Assembly: GCA_045597945.1 (NCBI GenBank)
Contig: JAZLLD010000065.1
Span: 1 to 64,000 of the forward strand
Length of the DNA stretch: 64,000 nt
Source of the DNA: Colimorpha sp045597945
GTDB taxonomy: Bacteria > Bacteroidota > Bacteroidia > Bacteroidales > P3
Reading direction: 5' to 3'
The translations under genes were made by a program, and so were the position numbers. Each line of letters starts with the position of its first letter. Position 1 is the stretch's first letter. Below the pieces are notes generated by a model. The model was not told the origin of the DNA and made no database searches. It worked only from the letters and a program-made list of their open reading frames with translations. Of this stretch, positions 16,833 through 25,858 are shown in pieces.

Positions 16833-17995
16833 TATTTTGCCTCCTTTCCTGTTTCAGCACGACGCTGACGCATTTTGATGTTACGGGAGATGATGCAATG
16901 GTCGATGAGCGGAGCAAAGCAGTTCATGAGCAAGATACTCAGCATCATACCTTCGGGGTAAGCGGGGTTGAGTACGCGGAGCAGGACTGCGAAAGCACCA
17001 ATCAGGAGACCATAAATCCATTTACCACAGTTGGTCTGGGCAGAGGTAACGGGGTCGGTTGCCATAAAGACTGCACCGAAAGCGAAACCGCCCATGATGA
17101 AGTGGTAGTAGAAGGGGAGCTGCATGTATTCATTAGCACCGATAGCATTGAAGAGCAGCCCCATAGCACCACCGCCGATAAAGACGGAAAGCATAGTGCG
17201 CCAGCTAGCAATGCCACTAATCAAAAGAATAAGAGCACCGATAGCAATAGCAATCACGCTGGTTTCGCAAGTACAACCAGGAACGGTACCAATAATCATG
17301 TCCAGTGCAGAAGCAGAGGGCTTGATACCGGTGGCCAGTTCACCCATGGTGGTAGCACCGGTGAGTGCGTCGGAGCCAAACAGATCCTGAGCGATCCACA
17401 CTTTGTCGCCAGACATGTGGGTAGGATAGCTGAAGAAGAGGAAGGCACGAGCAACCAAAGCGGGGTTGAGGAAATTCATGCCGGTACCGCCAAACACCTC
17501 CTTGCCAATAATTACGGCAAAAGCAACTGCCAGAGCCAGCTGCCAAAGAGGAGTGGTCACGGGAACGATCATGGGAATGATGAAACCAGATACGAGGTAG
17601 CCCTCATAGATTTCATGACCACGAATCTGCGCAAAAGTAAACTCAATGCCGAGACCAACGATGTAGCTCACCACAATCATGGGGAGCATACGAACGAGAC
17701 CGAAGCCAAAGCACTGCCAGAAAGTGTAGCCCAGGTTGCCAGCCAGAGAAGTCTGGTAACCGATGTTCCACATACCGAACAGCATGGCGGGGATAAGGGC
17801 AATCACCACAGTAATCATGGCGCGCTTCATATCCACAGCGTCACGAACATGGCTACCCTTGGTAGTCACCTTGTTGGGGGTGAATGCAAAAGTCTCAAAA
17901 CCACCGAAAGTAGCACTCAGCCAAGGGAACTTACCGCCCTCGCTGAAGGTGGGTTTGATTTTGTCTATAAAGTTACGTAAGCCATTCATTTGCAT
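16832..17995 (-). CDS. nqrB: Na+-translocating NADH:quinone reductase subunit B
   Basis: Large membrane subunit with about nine or ten helices that binds riboflavin and a covalent FMN and takes part in Na+ transport. The FMN-threonine motif appears as LTGATTMGELATG near residue 225; GGTGMNFLNPALVARAF and FMATDPVTSAQTNCGKW are conserved segments. An ATG at 17995 overlaps the TGA of nqrA by one base (TGATG); the in-frame GTG three bases earlier is a less likely start. Length is 387 aa from the ATG. Confidence 0.95.
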   Translation of the reverse strand: MQMNGLRNFIDKIKPTFSEGGKFPWLSATFGGFETFAFTPNKVTTKGSHVRDAVDMKRAMITVVIALIPAMLFGMWNIGYQTSLAGNLGYTFWQCFGFGLVRMLPMIVVSYIVGLGIEFTFAQIRGHEIYEGYLVSGFIIPMIVPVTTPLWQLALAVAFAVIIGKEVFGGTGMNFLNPALVARAFLFFSYPTHMSGDKVWIAQDLFGSDALTGATTMGELATGIKPSASALDMIIGTVPGCTCETSVIAIAIGALILLISGIASWRTMLSVFIGGGAMGLLFNAIGANEYMQLPFYYHFIMGGFAFGAVFMATDPVTSAQTNCGKWIYGLLIGAFAVLLRVLNPAYPEGMMLSILLMNCFAPLIDHCIISRNIKMRQRRAETGKEAK

Positions 17996-19347
17996 CACAT
18001 AGCCTCCTTTCTTAAAGTTTCCAGAGCCTGACGGATAATGGGTTGGATGTCAGTCTTGGAAGTGTCGATAAATTCACAGAGAGCGAAATCCTCTGGCTCT
18101 ACCTCGTAGATACCAAGGTTCTCCTGAAGTTCGATATCGCCAACGATGCAAGCCTTGATGAGCTGCATAGGATAGATGTCGAAGGGGAATACGCGCTCAA
18201 ACTCGCCAGCGAACACCAGCGGACGCCACTCGCCGTGGGTATTGGTGTCGAATTTGGGAGTCATAAATTTAGGCAGCTTGGAGCAGGTCTTCTTGCAGCA
18301 TGCAGTAAAGCCGCTGAGGAAGGTGCGGGAGAAGCTGAACTTGTTGAAGCCGGGCATCAACCAGCCCATAAAGTCGTAATAATCGCCTTCGGGCAGGATG
18401 GAGATGAGGCTGTCATAACCACCGAGGAAACCATCAGCAGTCACTTTGGTTCCGGTCAGTGCATTGCCGCTGATGATACGGCCTTTCTCGCCTTTAACAA
18501 GGCTTTCGATGCAAGCGCCAGCCATTACGCGGTAGTGCTGAGGAGCCTTAACCTCGGGACCAGCAACAGCAACAACCTTTTCAGTGCAGTATTCGCCAGT
18601 CATCAGCATGCGACCAAGGTTGGCCACATCCTGGGGATTCATGGTCCATACGACCTCGCCCTTATTGATGGGGCAGATAGCGGCAATCTGAGGACCGACA
18701 TTACCTGCGGGGTGAGGGCCATTGACAATGTGGCATTCCACATTCTTGCCGGCCTTCACGGCAGCCATCAACTTCTGGTCTTTGCGGAAGCAGAGGTGTA
18801 GTTTGCCATTAGTGAGGGTAGCCAGAGCTTCAACGCCCTTGGCGAACTCAGCTTCGCGGCCCTGCAGCAGATAATCGGGGCAGGAAGCCAGAGGAGCACT
18901 GTCGAAACAGCTCACCATGATAGCTTTAGGAGCATCGTCGGGGTTAGCCACGCAGCCAAAGGGACGCTGGCGCAACATAGCCCACATACCAGTCTGGAGC
19001 ATGAGCTCCTTCAGGTTCTTAGTGGTGTCGACTTTGGTGGCGGGAGCATTTTCGTCCTTTTCAACCACAACAGCCAACAGGAGGCGTTTCTCGCCTCTCA
19101 CCACAGCCTTTACACGGCCTGCCACAGGAGCAGTGAAGCAGATGCGCTCGTCCTTCTTGTCGCAGAAGAGCACATCGCCAGCTGCCACAGTGTCGCCTTC
19201 GGCCACCTTCAAGCGGGGGATGAGCCCCACATAGTCGGTAGGCTTCACGGCGTAGGTGGCGATATTGCGAGCGTCGCTAGTGCGGAGCTCGGCAGCGCCA
19301 GCCATCGGCAGGTCAAGGCCTTTTTTGATATTAATAATATTTGTCAT
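17995..19347 (-). CDS. nqrA: Na+-translocating NADH:quinone reductase subunit A
   Basis: Soluble cytoplasmic-face subunit of the complex, first gene of nqrABCDEF. The start at 19347 gives MTNIINIKKGLDLPMAGA, the standard NqrA beginning and a 450-aa protein; an upstream in-frame start at 19386 would add 13 unrelated residues inside a predicted leader hairpin. VKPTDYVGLIPRLKVAEGD and the C-terminal LKACIVGDIELQENLGIYEV-like region (IKACIVGDIEL) are family markers. The leader is strongly structured (19375-19466), so expression may be controlled there. Confidence 0.95.
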   Translation of the reverse strand: MTNIINIKKGLDLPMAGAAELRTSDARNIATYAVKPTDYVGLIPRLKVAEGDTVAAGDVLFCDKKDERICFTAPVAGRVKAVVRGEKRLLLAVVVEKDENAPATKVDTTKNLKELMLQTGMWAMLRQRPFGCVANPDDAPKAIMVSCFDSAPLASCPDYLLQGREAEFAKGVEALATLTNGKLHLCFRKDQKLMAAVKAGKNVECHIVNGPHPAGNVGPQIAAICPINKGEVVWTMNPQDVANLGRMLMTGEYCTEKVVAVAGPEVKAPQHYRVMAGACIESLVKGEKGRIISGNALTGTKVTADGFLGGYDSLISILPEGDYYDFMGWLMPGFNKFSFSRTFLSGFTACCKKTCSKLPKFMTPKFDTNTHGEWRPLVFAGEFERVFPFDIYPMQLIKACIVGDIELQENLGIYEVEPEDFALCEFIDTSKTDIQPIIRQALETLRKEAM

Positions 19348-19374
19348 TGGTGTTTTTGAAAAAAAATTTGATGT

Positions 19375-19466
19375 TACCAAATCCAAGTTCCAACTGACAG
19401 AATCCTCTTTTGCAAAAGGACACTGCCAGATTGGAACCTGGACTCTATTGATTTAAGAATTTGGTA
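19375..19466 (-). promoter_or_regulatory. Large three-tier leader hairpin ahead of nqrA
   Basis: Outer arms TACCAAAT/ATTTGGTA (19375-19382, 19459-19466), middle arms CCAAGTTCCAA/TTGGAACCTGG (19383-19393, 19431-19441, one G.U-type mismatch) and an inner TCCTCTTTTGCAAAAGGA pairing. Reading leftward it is followed within about ten bases by a run of eight T, so it may be a terminator of aspA and/or an attenuator of nqrA. Confidence 0.6.
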
Positions 19467-19523
19467 TTAGAAATCGCGATGCGTGCGCACTTTAATCTCT
19501 ATATCAAAGTCTTCAATTCACTA

Positions 19524-20954
19524 TTAGTGGTTCAGAGGAACGCCTTCAACGAAGACGGGCTCGAGCATATTTTCGGGCTGCATGATCTTCTCATACTGCT
19601 CGGGAGTGAGGTAACCGTGCTCAAGAACGAGTTCCTTAACACCACGACCGGTCTCGAGAGCCTCCTTAGCAACCTTGGTGCTCTGTTTGTAACCGATGTA
19701 GGGATTGAGCATGGTAACGATACCGATAGAATTCTCAACGAGCTCTTTGCAGCGAGCCTCGTTAGCAACGATACCGTCGATGCAACGGGTGCGGAGGGTG
19801 TCAACACCGTTCATCAGCAGGTGAACGCTCTCGAAGCAAGCATAAGTCATAACGGGCTCCATAACGTTGAGTTCGAGCTGTGCATTGTCGCAACCCATAG
19901 CAACGCAAGTGTCGTTACCGATAACCTTATAGTTGATCTGGTTCATAACCTCGGGGATAACGGGGTTAACCTTACCGGGCATGATGGAGGAACCGGGCTG
20001 CATCTCGGGGAGGTGGAGCTCAGCGAGACCGCAACGAGGACCAGAACCCATGAGACGGAGGTCGTTGCAGATCTTGTTCAGACGGAGGCTGAAACGCTTC
20101 ATAGCGCCGCTGTACTGCACGAGGCAAGCGGTGGAGCTAGTAGCTTCGATGAGGTTGCCAGCCAGTTTAACGGGCCAACCGGTAACTTTGCGAAGAGCCT
20201 CGTCACAGAGCTTGCTGTAGCCGGGGAAAGCGCAAATACCAGTACCGATAGCGGTAGCACCCATGTTGTGAGTCAGGAACTCCTGAGCAGCGTGATCGAG
20301 GTTTTCCATCTCAAGACGGATTGCAGCTGCGAAACCACCGAAGGTCTGACCGAGGGTCATAGGAACTGCATCCTGGAGCTGGGTACGACCCATCTTGATG
20401 ATGTTCTTGAACTCTTCAGCTTTCTTCTCAAGGCTCTTAGCAAGCATATCGAGGTGACCCATGAACTCGAGGTGTTCGAGGTAGAGACCCATGTGGATAG
20501 CGCAAGGATAAGCGTCGTTAGTGGACTGAGAACCGTTAACGGTATCGTTAGGCATGCAACCCTTCAGGTATTCGCCCTTCTGGTGACCCATGTGCTCGAG
20601 TGCGATGTTAGCGATAACCTCGTTAGCGCACATGTTGGTGGAAGTACCAGCACCGCCCTGAATCATATCAACGGGGAACTGATCAATATACTTGCCAGCG
20701 AGAATCTCGTCGCAAGCAAACTGGATAGCTTCGCTCTGCTCCTTGGTGATCATGTTCACCTGGCCGTTAGCGATAGCGGCAGCCTTCTTAGTGTAAGCGA
20801 GACCCTTTACGAAGTTGGGGAAGTCGCTGAGTTTGCGGCCAGAGATAGGAAAGTTCTCAATTGCACGCTGAGTCTGTACACCATAATAGGCCTCTGCAGG
20901 GACCTGTTTCTCGCCGAGAAGGTCGCTCTCGACACGGAATTTCTGTTCTGCCAT
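19524..20954 (-). CDS. aspA: Aspartate ammonia-lyase (aspartase)
   Basis: Converts L-aspartate to fumarate and ammonia. The N-terminus (LLGEKQVPAEAYYGVQT, AIENFPISG) and IQGGAGTSTNMCANEVIAN near residue 98 identify the fumarase/aspartase superfamily. The mobile catalytic loop GSSIMPGKVNPVIPE lies near 320-334, and the C-terminal NSIGIVTMLNPYIGY and GRGVKELVLEHGYL match aspartase better than class II fumarase. Length 476 aa fits. It lies directly upstream of nqrABCDEF-frdCAB, so its product fumarate would feed the fumarate reductase. A leftward TATATTTG promoter box lies at 21078-21085. Confidence 0.92.
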   Translation of the reverse strand: MAEQKFRVESDLLGEKQVPAEAYYGVQTQRAIENFPISGRKLSDFPNFVKGLAYTKKAAAIANGQVNMITKEQSEAIQFACDEILAGKYIDQFPVDMIQGGAGTSTNMCANEVIANIALEHMGHQKGEYLKGCMPNDTVNGSQSTNDAYPCAIHMGLYLEHLEFMGHLDMLAKSLEKKAEEFKNIIKMGRTQLQDAVPMTLGQTFGGFAAAIRLEMENLDHAAQEFLTHNMGATAIGTGICAFPGYSKLCDEALRKVTGWPVKLAGNLIEATSSTACLVQYSGAMKRFSLRLNKICNDLRLMGSGPRCGLAELHLPEMQPGSSIMPGKVNPVIPEVMNQINYKVIGNDTCVAMGCDNAQLELNVMEPVMTYACFESVHLLMNGVDTLRTRCIDGIVANEARCKELVENSIGIVTMLNPYIGYKQSTKVAKEALETGRGVKELVLEHGYLTPEQYEKIMQPENMLEPVFVEGVPLNH

Positions 20955-21077
20955 TTTAAAAAATGTGTTTAATTGTTAATTTTTATTATTTTGTTTGTTA
21001 ATTATCTGTTAATTTTTTGTGTCAGTATTTTAAGTCTCAGCACATTGCATATTATGCTAAACCAAAAATAAGCATTG

Positions 21078-21085
21078 CAAATATA
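21078..21085 (-). promoter_or_regulatory. -7 promoter element of aspA
   Basis: Reads TATATTTG on the minus strand, 124 bases before the aspA start, in a very A+T-rich gap. It fits the TAnnTTTG consensus; the -33 box is not clear. Confidence 0.5.
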
Positions 21086-21336
21086 CCAAATAATTTTGAT
21101 ATTTTCTTAGAAAAATACTAAAAAATTGTGTTAAATTTTTCAGCATATCTGATTGTCAGCCATTTGCACCTCCGATTTGGCAACTCCTTTTTCAATCCTA
21201 ACTCCTTACAATACTCTTTTTTCTCCGCAACAAGAGAAAATCAATTTTATTTTTCCCAACATCCACACAAACATTGCCACAGCCCATTATTATGCAATTT
21301 TAATAAATGTATACGCAAAAGCATTGGCAATGAATC

Positions 21337-21376
21337 AAAGAAATGGCCCCGGCCAACGGCCGAGACCATTGTATTG
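21337..21376 (-). terminator. Possible terminator after the GH20-type gene
   Basis: On the minus strand AATGG...CCATT arms enclose a CGGCC/GGCCG inner stem, 13 bases past the stop of the glycosidase gene. The following T run is weak, so the call is tentative. Confidence 0.4.
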
Positions 21377-21388
21377 GGTTAGCGGTTG

Positions 21389-23923
21389 TTATTCAACCAC
21401 AATCTCGTCGCAGAAGATGTAGCTATCCCAGCCTTTGGCGCCATGCCACTCGGGCAACTTGCCGGGATTCTTGACCACAACTCGCATGTAGCGGGTATTC
21501 AGCTTCAAATCGCGGATAGCGTCGGTTCTCACGATGTTACCAGCTTCGCGGAAGTCGGGAGTGAAATGTTCGGTGCGGACAATCCTCCATGTCTTGCCAT
21601 CAGTGGATGTGTAAACCTCAATCACTTCCGGTGCGAGCACCCAGTCAAAGGTATTCTGGAGGAAGCGGAAAGTGAGGTTATTGACAGATGTTGCGGATTT
21701 GAAGTCATATACTACATCAATATCCTTGCCCCAATAGCCCTGCCAATGGCCATCGGCATAGGTGTTATCGCTGCCCAGCTTGCCATCAGCCAATGCGTTA
21801 GCACCGCCACCGCTATAGGTAGGCTTGTAATCGGCAAAAGGAGTGTTCAGTTTTTGGATATTGGCAAGACCCTTGTGGAATAAGAGGTACTGTTCGCTAA
21901 AGACAGGCTCGTCCCATTTGTTGTAGCTCACGGCCTTCACAAGGCAACTGCGGGCAATGGTAAAGGGACGCTTATAGAGGTTTGATCCCTGCGTGGGCTT
22001 GCGACCATCCACGGTGAAATAGATGGGACGGTCGTTAAACAAAGTCTTCAGTGTCACATACATCTTGCCATCTTTATAGTCATTGGTGATAAAGATTTGT
22101 TGGCGACATTCCTGCACCTCTTGTCCAAGCTTGTCGTAACGCGCACAAACGATGTCGCGGGCATAGTCTGTACATTCCTCGTCCCACAAGCGGAGGTACT
22201 CCAGCTTGAGGCTGTGGAGGTTGCGGAAATATTTGCGGCTGAGATTCTGCACCTCGGTCTTGCTGGCGACATTCTCGTTCAACGCACGGAAGAGCAACAC
22301 ACGCAGCCGACTCTTTTCAGCCACACAGAGAATACGATGGCATGCATAAGCAAAATGAGGTAGCATATTGCTGTCCACCTGAGCAAGCACCCTGCCAACA
22401 ATGGCCTCCACACTGTCGCAACGAGTCAGCACATCGTCAGAAGTGTTGGCCGGATAGAACTCGGTGAGGGGCTGCATCAGCGCGGCGGTGTTGAACCAAT
22501 CACCAACAAACTCATTGCTGTTCAGCTCACCAACCAAGTTAATCATGCGGGTAACAGAACCGGATTTCCCCTCTTTATATATATTATTGTATTCAATATT
22601 TTGCAAGCGGTCGTAGTTCTCGTTGAACATGCGCTCGCGCTCAGCCATCTCGGCCTTGGCCTTGACGGGATCAGTCTCGGTAATGGGATGCCAAGCCATC
22701 TCGGCAGCCCATGCCATGGAATGCCAAGCATCGCCAAAGAGGCTCTCTCCACTATCGTCCCAAGCGGTATTCATCAGTCCGCGGGCACCGGCATGGTAAC
22801 CATCACGGGCCAGATAGGCAATGTTCTGCATATAATTGCGCACCTGGGGCGTACTGCTCCAATGGCTGCAGCCGGGCGCCACCCAAAACTTGTTGCCCTG
22901 CTCCTTATGGATTTTGGCAAAAGGCTCCAGCATGTCGGCATAACTCTCTTTGGCCACATAACTCCATACAATATACTGCATATCCTTGGGCAGTTTTTTC
23001 AGCATTTCTGGATTCTTGCCCACAATATCGCCCCACATCAGCACCTCCATCTTCTTGTCACCATCATGAGCCTCGGCATAAGCCTGCTGGATAATGTCAT
23101 ACACCCGGTTAATGTGCTGGCAATAAACATCATCTGCACCTCGTTCACTCACATACTCGCGTGCACGGCCAGTGCCAAGGCCCTCGGTTTCATCGCAGTT
23201 GATGTTAAAGAAACGGCTGCTGTGGTAGGCCTGGACGGCATTCTCAATCTGGTCGCGAAGAAAGCTGTACGTCTCCTCCTTGCTGGGGTTCACATTGGTA
23301 GGGCCATCCATCAGACTGGAATAGAACGGAATGCGCAGTGTCTTCTCAAAATGGGCAAAGCACTGCAGATTGGCCATCATATAGGGATCATTGGAATACT
23401 CAAAATCGTTCAAACCACTGACGCCAGAGATGTCGGGGTACTTCTCATTGTAGAGCGTATGCTCGGTGTAATAGTTGCCAAAGTTCATCTTATACTGGTC
23501 GCAGAACTGGCGGGTCTTGCGGCGGAACTGGCGGTTGGGAATAGGACCACGGCTGATGTCGTCCAGCCATCCGCGATACTCGTATGCGGGCCAGTCGGTA
23601 ATGGTCATGCAAGGCACCTCGCCACTATGGATCTTACGCAGTTGGTTGAGGGTCTTCACTGCATTATCATAACCGTCGTTGTTCACCGCATACACCTTCA
23701 CCGAAGTGGAAGTGATCTCCAGCCGATAGGCCTGACTCTGATTCTCGGCCCCCTCGATTTCAGCCACAAAGTTGCGCTGCGGAGCACTCTTGCCCACCGA
23801 GCAGGTACCCTCACCCATCACCACATGCTGGGGAGTGGGGATAACGCCTATATTCACAATCTTGTTCTGTGCCGAGGCAGCCAAGCCAAGGGCCACCATC
23901 ATGATTACCAATATTCTCTTCAT
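21389..23923 (-). CDS. Secreted beta-N-acetylhexosaminidase-like glycosidase (GH20 type) with F5/8-type C-terminal domain
   Basis: A signal peptide (MKRILVIMMVALGLAASAQ) exports this 844-aa protein. A GH20b-like domain starts at IPTPQHVVMGEG, followed by a catalytic barrel with PAYEYRGWLDDISRGPIPN near residue 110 and FFNINCDETEGLGTG near 235, where the Asp-Glu pair sits in the position of GH20 catalytic residues. Later come a chitobiase C-terminal-type segment (IYFTVDGRKPTQGSNLYKRP near 625-645) and a discoidin-like carbohydrate-binding domain (VIEVYTSTDGKTW to the end). It probably trims N-acetylhexosamine from host or dietary glycans. It is a divergent GH20; the sugar specificity is not provable. 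Promoter TATCTTTG lies at 23958-23965. Confidence 0.8.
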   Translation of the reverse strand: MKRILVIMMVALGLAASAQNKIVNIGVIPTPQHVVMGEGTCSVGKSAPQRNFVAEIEGAENQSQAYRLEITSTSVKVYAVNNDGYDNAVKTLNQLRKIHSGEVPCMTITDWPAYEYRGWLDDISRGPIPNRQFRRKTRQFCDQYKMNFGNYYTEHTLYNEKYPDISGVSGLNDFEYSNDPYMMANLQCFAHFEKTLRIPFYSSLMDGPTNVNPSKEETYSFLRDQIENAVQAYHSSRFFNINCDETEGLGTGRAREYVSERGADDVYCQHINRVYDIIQQAYAEAHDGDKKMEVLMWGDIVGKNPEMLKKLPKDMQYIVWSYVAKESYADMLEPFAKIHKEQGNKFWVAPGCSHWSSTPQVRNYMQNIAYLARDGYHAGARGLMNTAWDDSGESLFGDAWHSMAWAAEMAWHPITETDPVKAKAEMAERERMFNENYDRLQNIEYNNIYKEGKSGSVTRMINLVGELNSNEFVGDWFNTAALMQPLTEFYPANTSDDVLTRCDSVEAIVGRVLAQVDSNMLPHFAYACHRILCVAEKSRLRVLLFRALNENVASKTEVQNLSRKYFRNLHSLKLEYLRLWDEECTDYARDIVCARYDKLGQEVQECRQQIFITNDYKDGKMYVTLKTLFNDRPIYFTVDGRKPTQGSNLYKRPFTIARSCLVKAVSYNKWDEPVFSEQYLLFHKGLANIQKLNTPFADYKPTYSGGGANALADGKLGSDNTYADGHWQGYWGKDIDVVYDFKSATSVNNLTFRFLQNTFDWVLAPEVIEVYTSTDGKTWRIVRTEHFTPDFREAGNIVRTDAIRDLKLNTRYMRVVVKNPGKLPEWHGAKGWDSYIFCDEIVVE

Positions 23924-23957
23924 AAATACAATGTTTACGTGTGTGCGAAATAAAAAT

Positions 23958-23965
23958 GCAAAGAT
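23958..23965 (-). promoter_or_regulatory. -7 promoter element of the glycosidase gene
   Basis: Reads TATCTTTG leftward, 34 bases upstream of the ATG. The same gap (23924-24178) holds two copies of the word CAAAGTTAAAGT and a rightward TAACTTTG at 24131-24138 for the next operon. Confidence 0.65.
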
Positions 23966-24130
23966 ACAAACTTTTTCTCATTCCGATACATTTTTTTCAT
24001 TTGTTGCGCCAATATTAACGTTATCAATAACGACAAAGTTAAAGTCAACGCCAACAGCTAACGCAACCTGCTCCAGCCCCAGTTATCATTAACGCCAAAG
24101 TTAAAGTTTCTATTATTTCAAAAAAAAGCG

Positions 24131-24138
24131 TAACTTTG
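24131..24138 (+). promoter_or_regulatory. -7 promoter element of the rightward run at 24.2 kb
   Basis: TAACTTTG fits the Bacteroidetes TAnnTTTG consensus and lies 41 bases ahead of the membrane-protein start, divergent to the glycosidase promoter. Confidence 0.6.
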
Positions 24139-24178
24139 CAAGCTGAAATCGAGAGAGTCAATCAATACGAATCTATTT

Positions 24179-24628
24179 ATGAAACATATACTTACCATAA
24201 TATTGAGCATCATATGCTGGGTGGGAGCAATCGCTGCCGAGGTGTTTTGCGGTGTAGCAATAGTGTTTATGCTGAGAAATGTCATTGAATTCACAGCTAC
24301 CGAACTAACGGTGCTGATGATGTACTTCCCAGCCTTGTTCATCCTCGGTCCTATAATGAGCGTAGTGGCATTCCGCATCCACTATCGCCATTATTGTCCC
24401 TCAGCCAAATGGGCCAAATGGATCGTTGCCTTTGCAATTATCACCTTCTTATTATGTCTGCCGACCTGCTATTTCCTTATTGCCGAAATTTTCAAGATCA
24501 ACTCCCCATTCACGCACCCATTCGGAGTATTGTCCACCTTACTATCCATCATCATACCCATTGCCAGCGTCACCCTCTGCTTCTATGTGCTGAGACATAC
24601 GCTGCCTAGGATTAACGAATCCAACTAG
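24179..24628 (+). CDS. Four-helix membrane protein of unknown function
   Basis: A 149-aa protein with four clear hydrophobic helices (about residues 4-32, 42-68, 80-103 and 113-137) and short polar loops. No family recognised. It lies four bases upstream of the LMW phosphatase gene and is preceded by a good promoter box, so it is probably expressed as the first gene of that run. No catalytic motif is visible. Confidence 0.7.
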   Translation: MKHILTIILSIICWVGAIAAEVFCGVAIVFMLRNVIEFTATELTVLMMYFPALFILGPIMSVVAFRIHYRHYCPSAKWAKWIVAFAIITFLLCLPTCYFLIAEIFKINSPFTHPFGVLSTLLSIIIPIASVTLCFYVLRHTLPRINESN

Positions 24629-24632
24629 TCTT

Positions 24633-25097
24633 ATGCATAAAGTACTTTTTGTCTGTCACGGCAACATCTGCCGCAGTCCCATGGCCGAATGGGTGATGAA
24701 ATCACTCGTGAAGGAGGCCCGCGTGGAGCACCTTTTCGAGATTGACTCTGCCGCCACCAGCCGCGAAGAGATTGGCAACCCCATCTACCCGCCGGCTCAG
24801 CGATGCCTCTATGCCCACGGCATCCGGGGTGCCCGCCACGAGGCTCGCCAAGTCACCGCAGCCGACTACGACCAATACGACCACATCATCCTCATGGACC
24901 AGAACAACTTGCGCAACATCCGCCGTATCATCCCTTCCGACCCCGAGGGCAAAATCTGCCTCCTGATGTCGCTCGTGGGCAAAGACCGTGATGTGGCCGA
25001 CCCCTGGTACACTGGCGACTTCGAAGCCACCTACATCGATGTGCTGGAAGGTTGCCGGAAGTTATTGGAAATGATAAGTGGCCATCAGAACAAATAA
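24633..25097 (+). CDS. Low-molecular-weight protein-tyrosine phosphatase
   Basis: Removes phosphate from tyrosine residues or small phosphomonoesters. The P-loop CHGNICRS (C8-x5-R14) and the general-acid loop DVADPWYTGDF (Asp near residue 117) are intact, and the 154-aa length is standard. In Bacteroidetes such enzymes often oppose tyrosine kinases of polysaccharide export, but no such kinase is nearby. Located four bases after the membrane-protein gene, which suggests cotranscription. Confidence 0.93.
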   Translation: MHKVLFVCHGNICRSPMAEWVMKSLVKEARVEHLFEIDSAATSREEIGNPIYPPAQRCLYAHGIRGARHEARQVTAADYDQYDHIILMDQNNLRNIRRIIPSDPEGKICLLMSLVGKDRDVADPWYTGDFEATYIDVLEGCRKLLEMISGHQNK

Positions 25098-25133
25098 GCC
25101 ACTATTCCGAAAATCGGCAAATACTTCCAACAC

Positions 25134-25856
25134 ATGAACCGAAGCCGCCACTTTCCGACCTCATTATTATGCCTGTGTCTCCTGCCTGGCGTACGTGCGC
25201 AGAGCCAGCAGACCCCAAAGCTGGATGCTGCCCCTATTGTCGGTATTGCCGAACCTCATTTTTTGAAATCCATCAACCCGATAACAGACAGCAACTTGGC
25301 CGAATTCTTCAATCAATGGGCGGCATGGTCGCAACAGTGGGGATCAAGCCACAGCAATCCAATCTGCGACAGCCTATGCTTGGCCTTCTGGAACTATGAC
25401 AGAACATGGACCGGCCACCGGTCTTACTTTGTCTTGCCCGCTACCATAAAAATGGAATCATACACTGCTGACTTTGATGTTGCTTCATGGGACAATGACT
25501 CCATTTCGCCGGTCTGCCAGGGACTGTACGTGCCCCATCTGCCCGACATTGAAAAGATATATTACGTCACTCCCGCCATCAGAGAAATGCTGCATACTTA
25601 TCTTGGCGAAAGATATGTTGAAGAGTCTGATGAGGGGAAAAAGCAACGCATACAGCATGAAGAAATGGTAGGCCAGTATATCGACAAGCCTTGGGGCTGG
25701 CATAGATGGCGTTTTGAATCCGACCCCTGCCTCAACGCTATCAAAAGATACAGCAATGGCACCTGCTTGGACTATACCAACCACGGGATGTCAGGCGATG
25801 TTTATTTCATGAATGACAGGACTGGCGAATATATTTGGATTTTGACTTGGGATTAA
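25134..25856 (+). CDS. Secreted protein of unknown function
   Basis: A 240-aa protein with an N-terminal signal peptide (SLLCLCLLPGVRAQS, cleavage probably after the ARA-like site). The mature part is rich in Trp and Tyr and contains no motif that I recognise. It lies 36 bases after the phosphatase gene and ends two bases before the aat start, so it is part of the same run. Lineage-specific periplasmic or outer-membrane protein is the most that can be said. Confidence 0.65.
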   Translation: MNRSRHFPTSLLCLCLLPGVRAQSQQTPKLDAAPIVGIAEPHFLKSINPITDSNLAEFFNQWAAWSQQWGSSHSNPICDSLCLAFWNYDRTWTGHRSYFVLPATIKMESYTADFDVASWDNDSISPVCQGLYVPHLPDIEKIYYVTPAIREMLHTYLGERYVEESDEGKKQRIQHEEMVGQYIDKPWGWHRWRFESDPCLNAIKRYSNGTCLDYTNHGMSGDVYFMNDRTGEYIWILTWD

Positions 25857-25858
25857 TT

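Noticed and set aside
19461..20972. Long open frame on the opposite strand of aspA (503 codons)
   Set aside because: Mirror of aspA codon bias; the minus-strand frame has all aspartase motifs.
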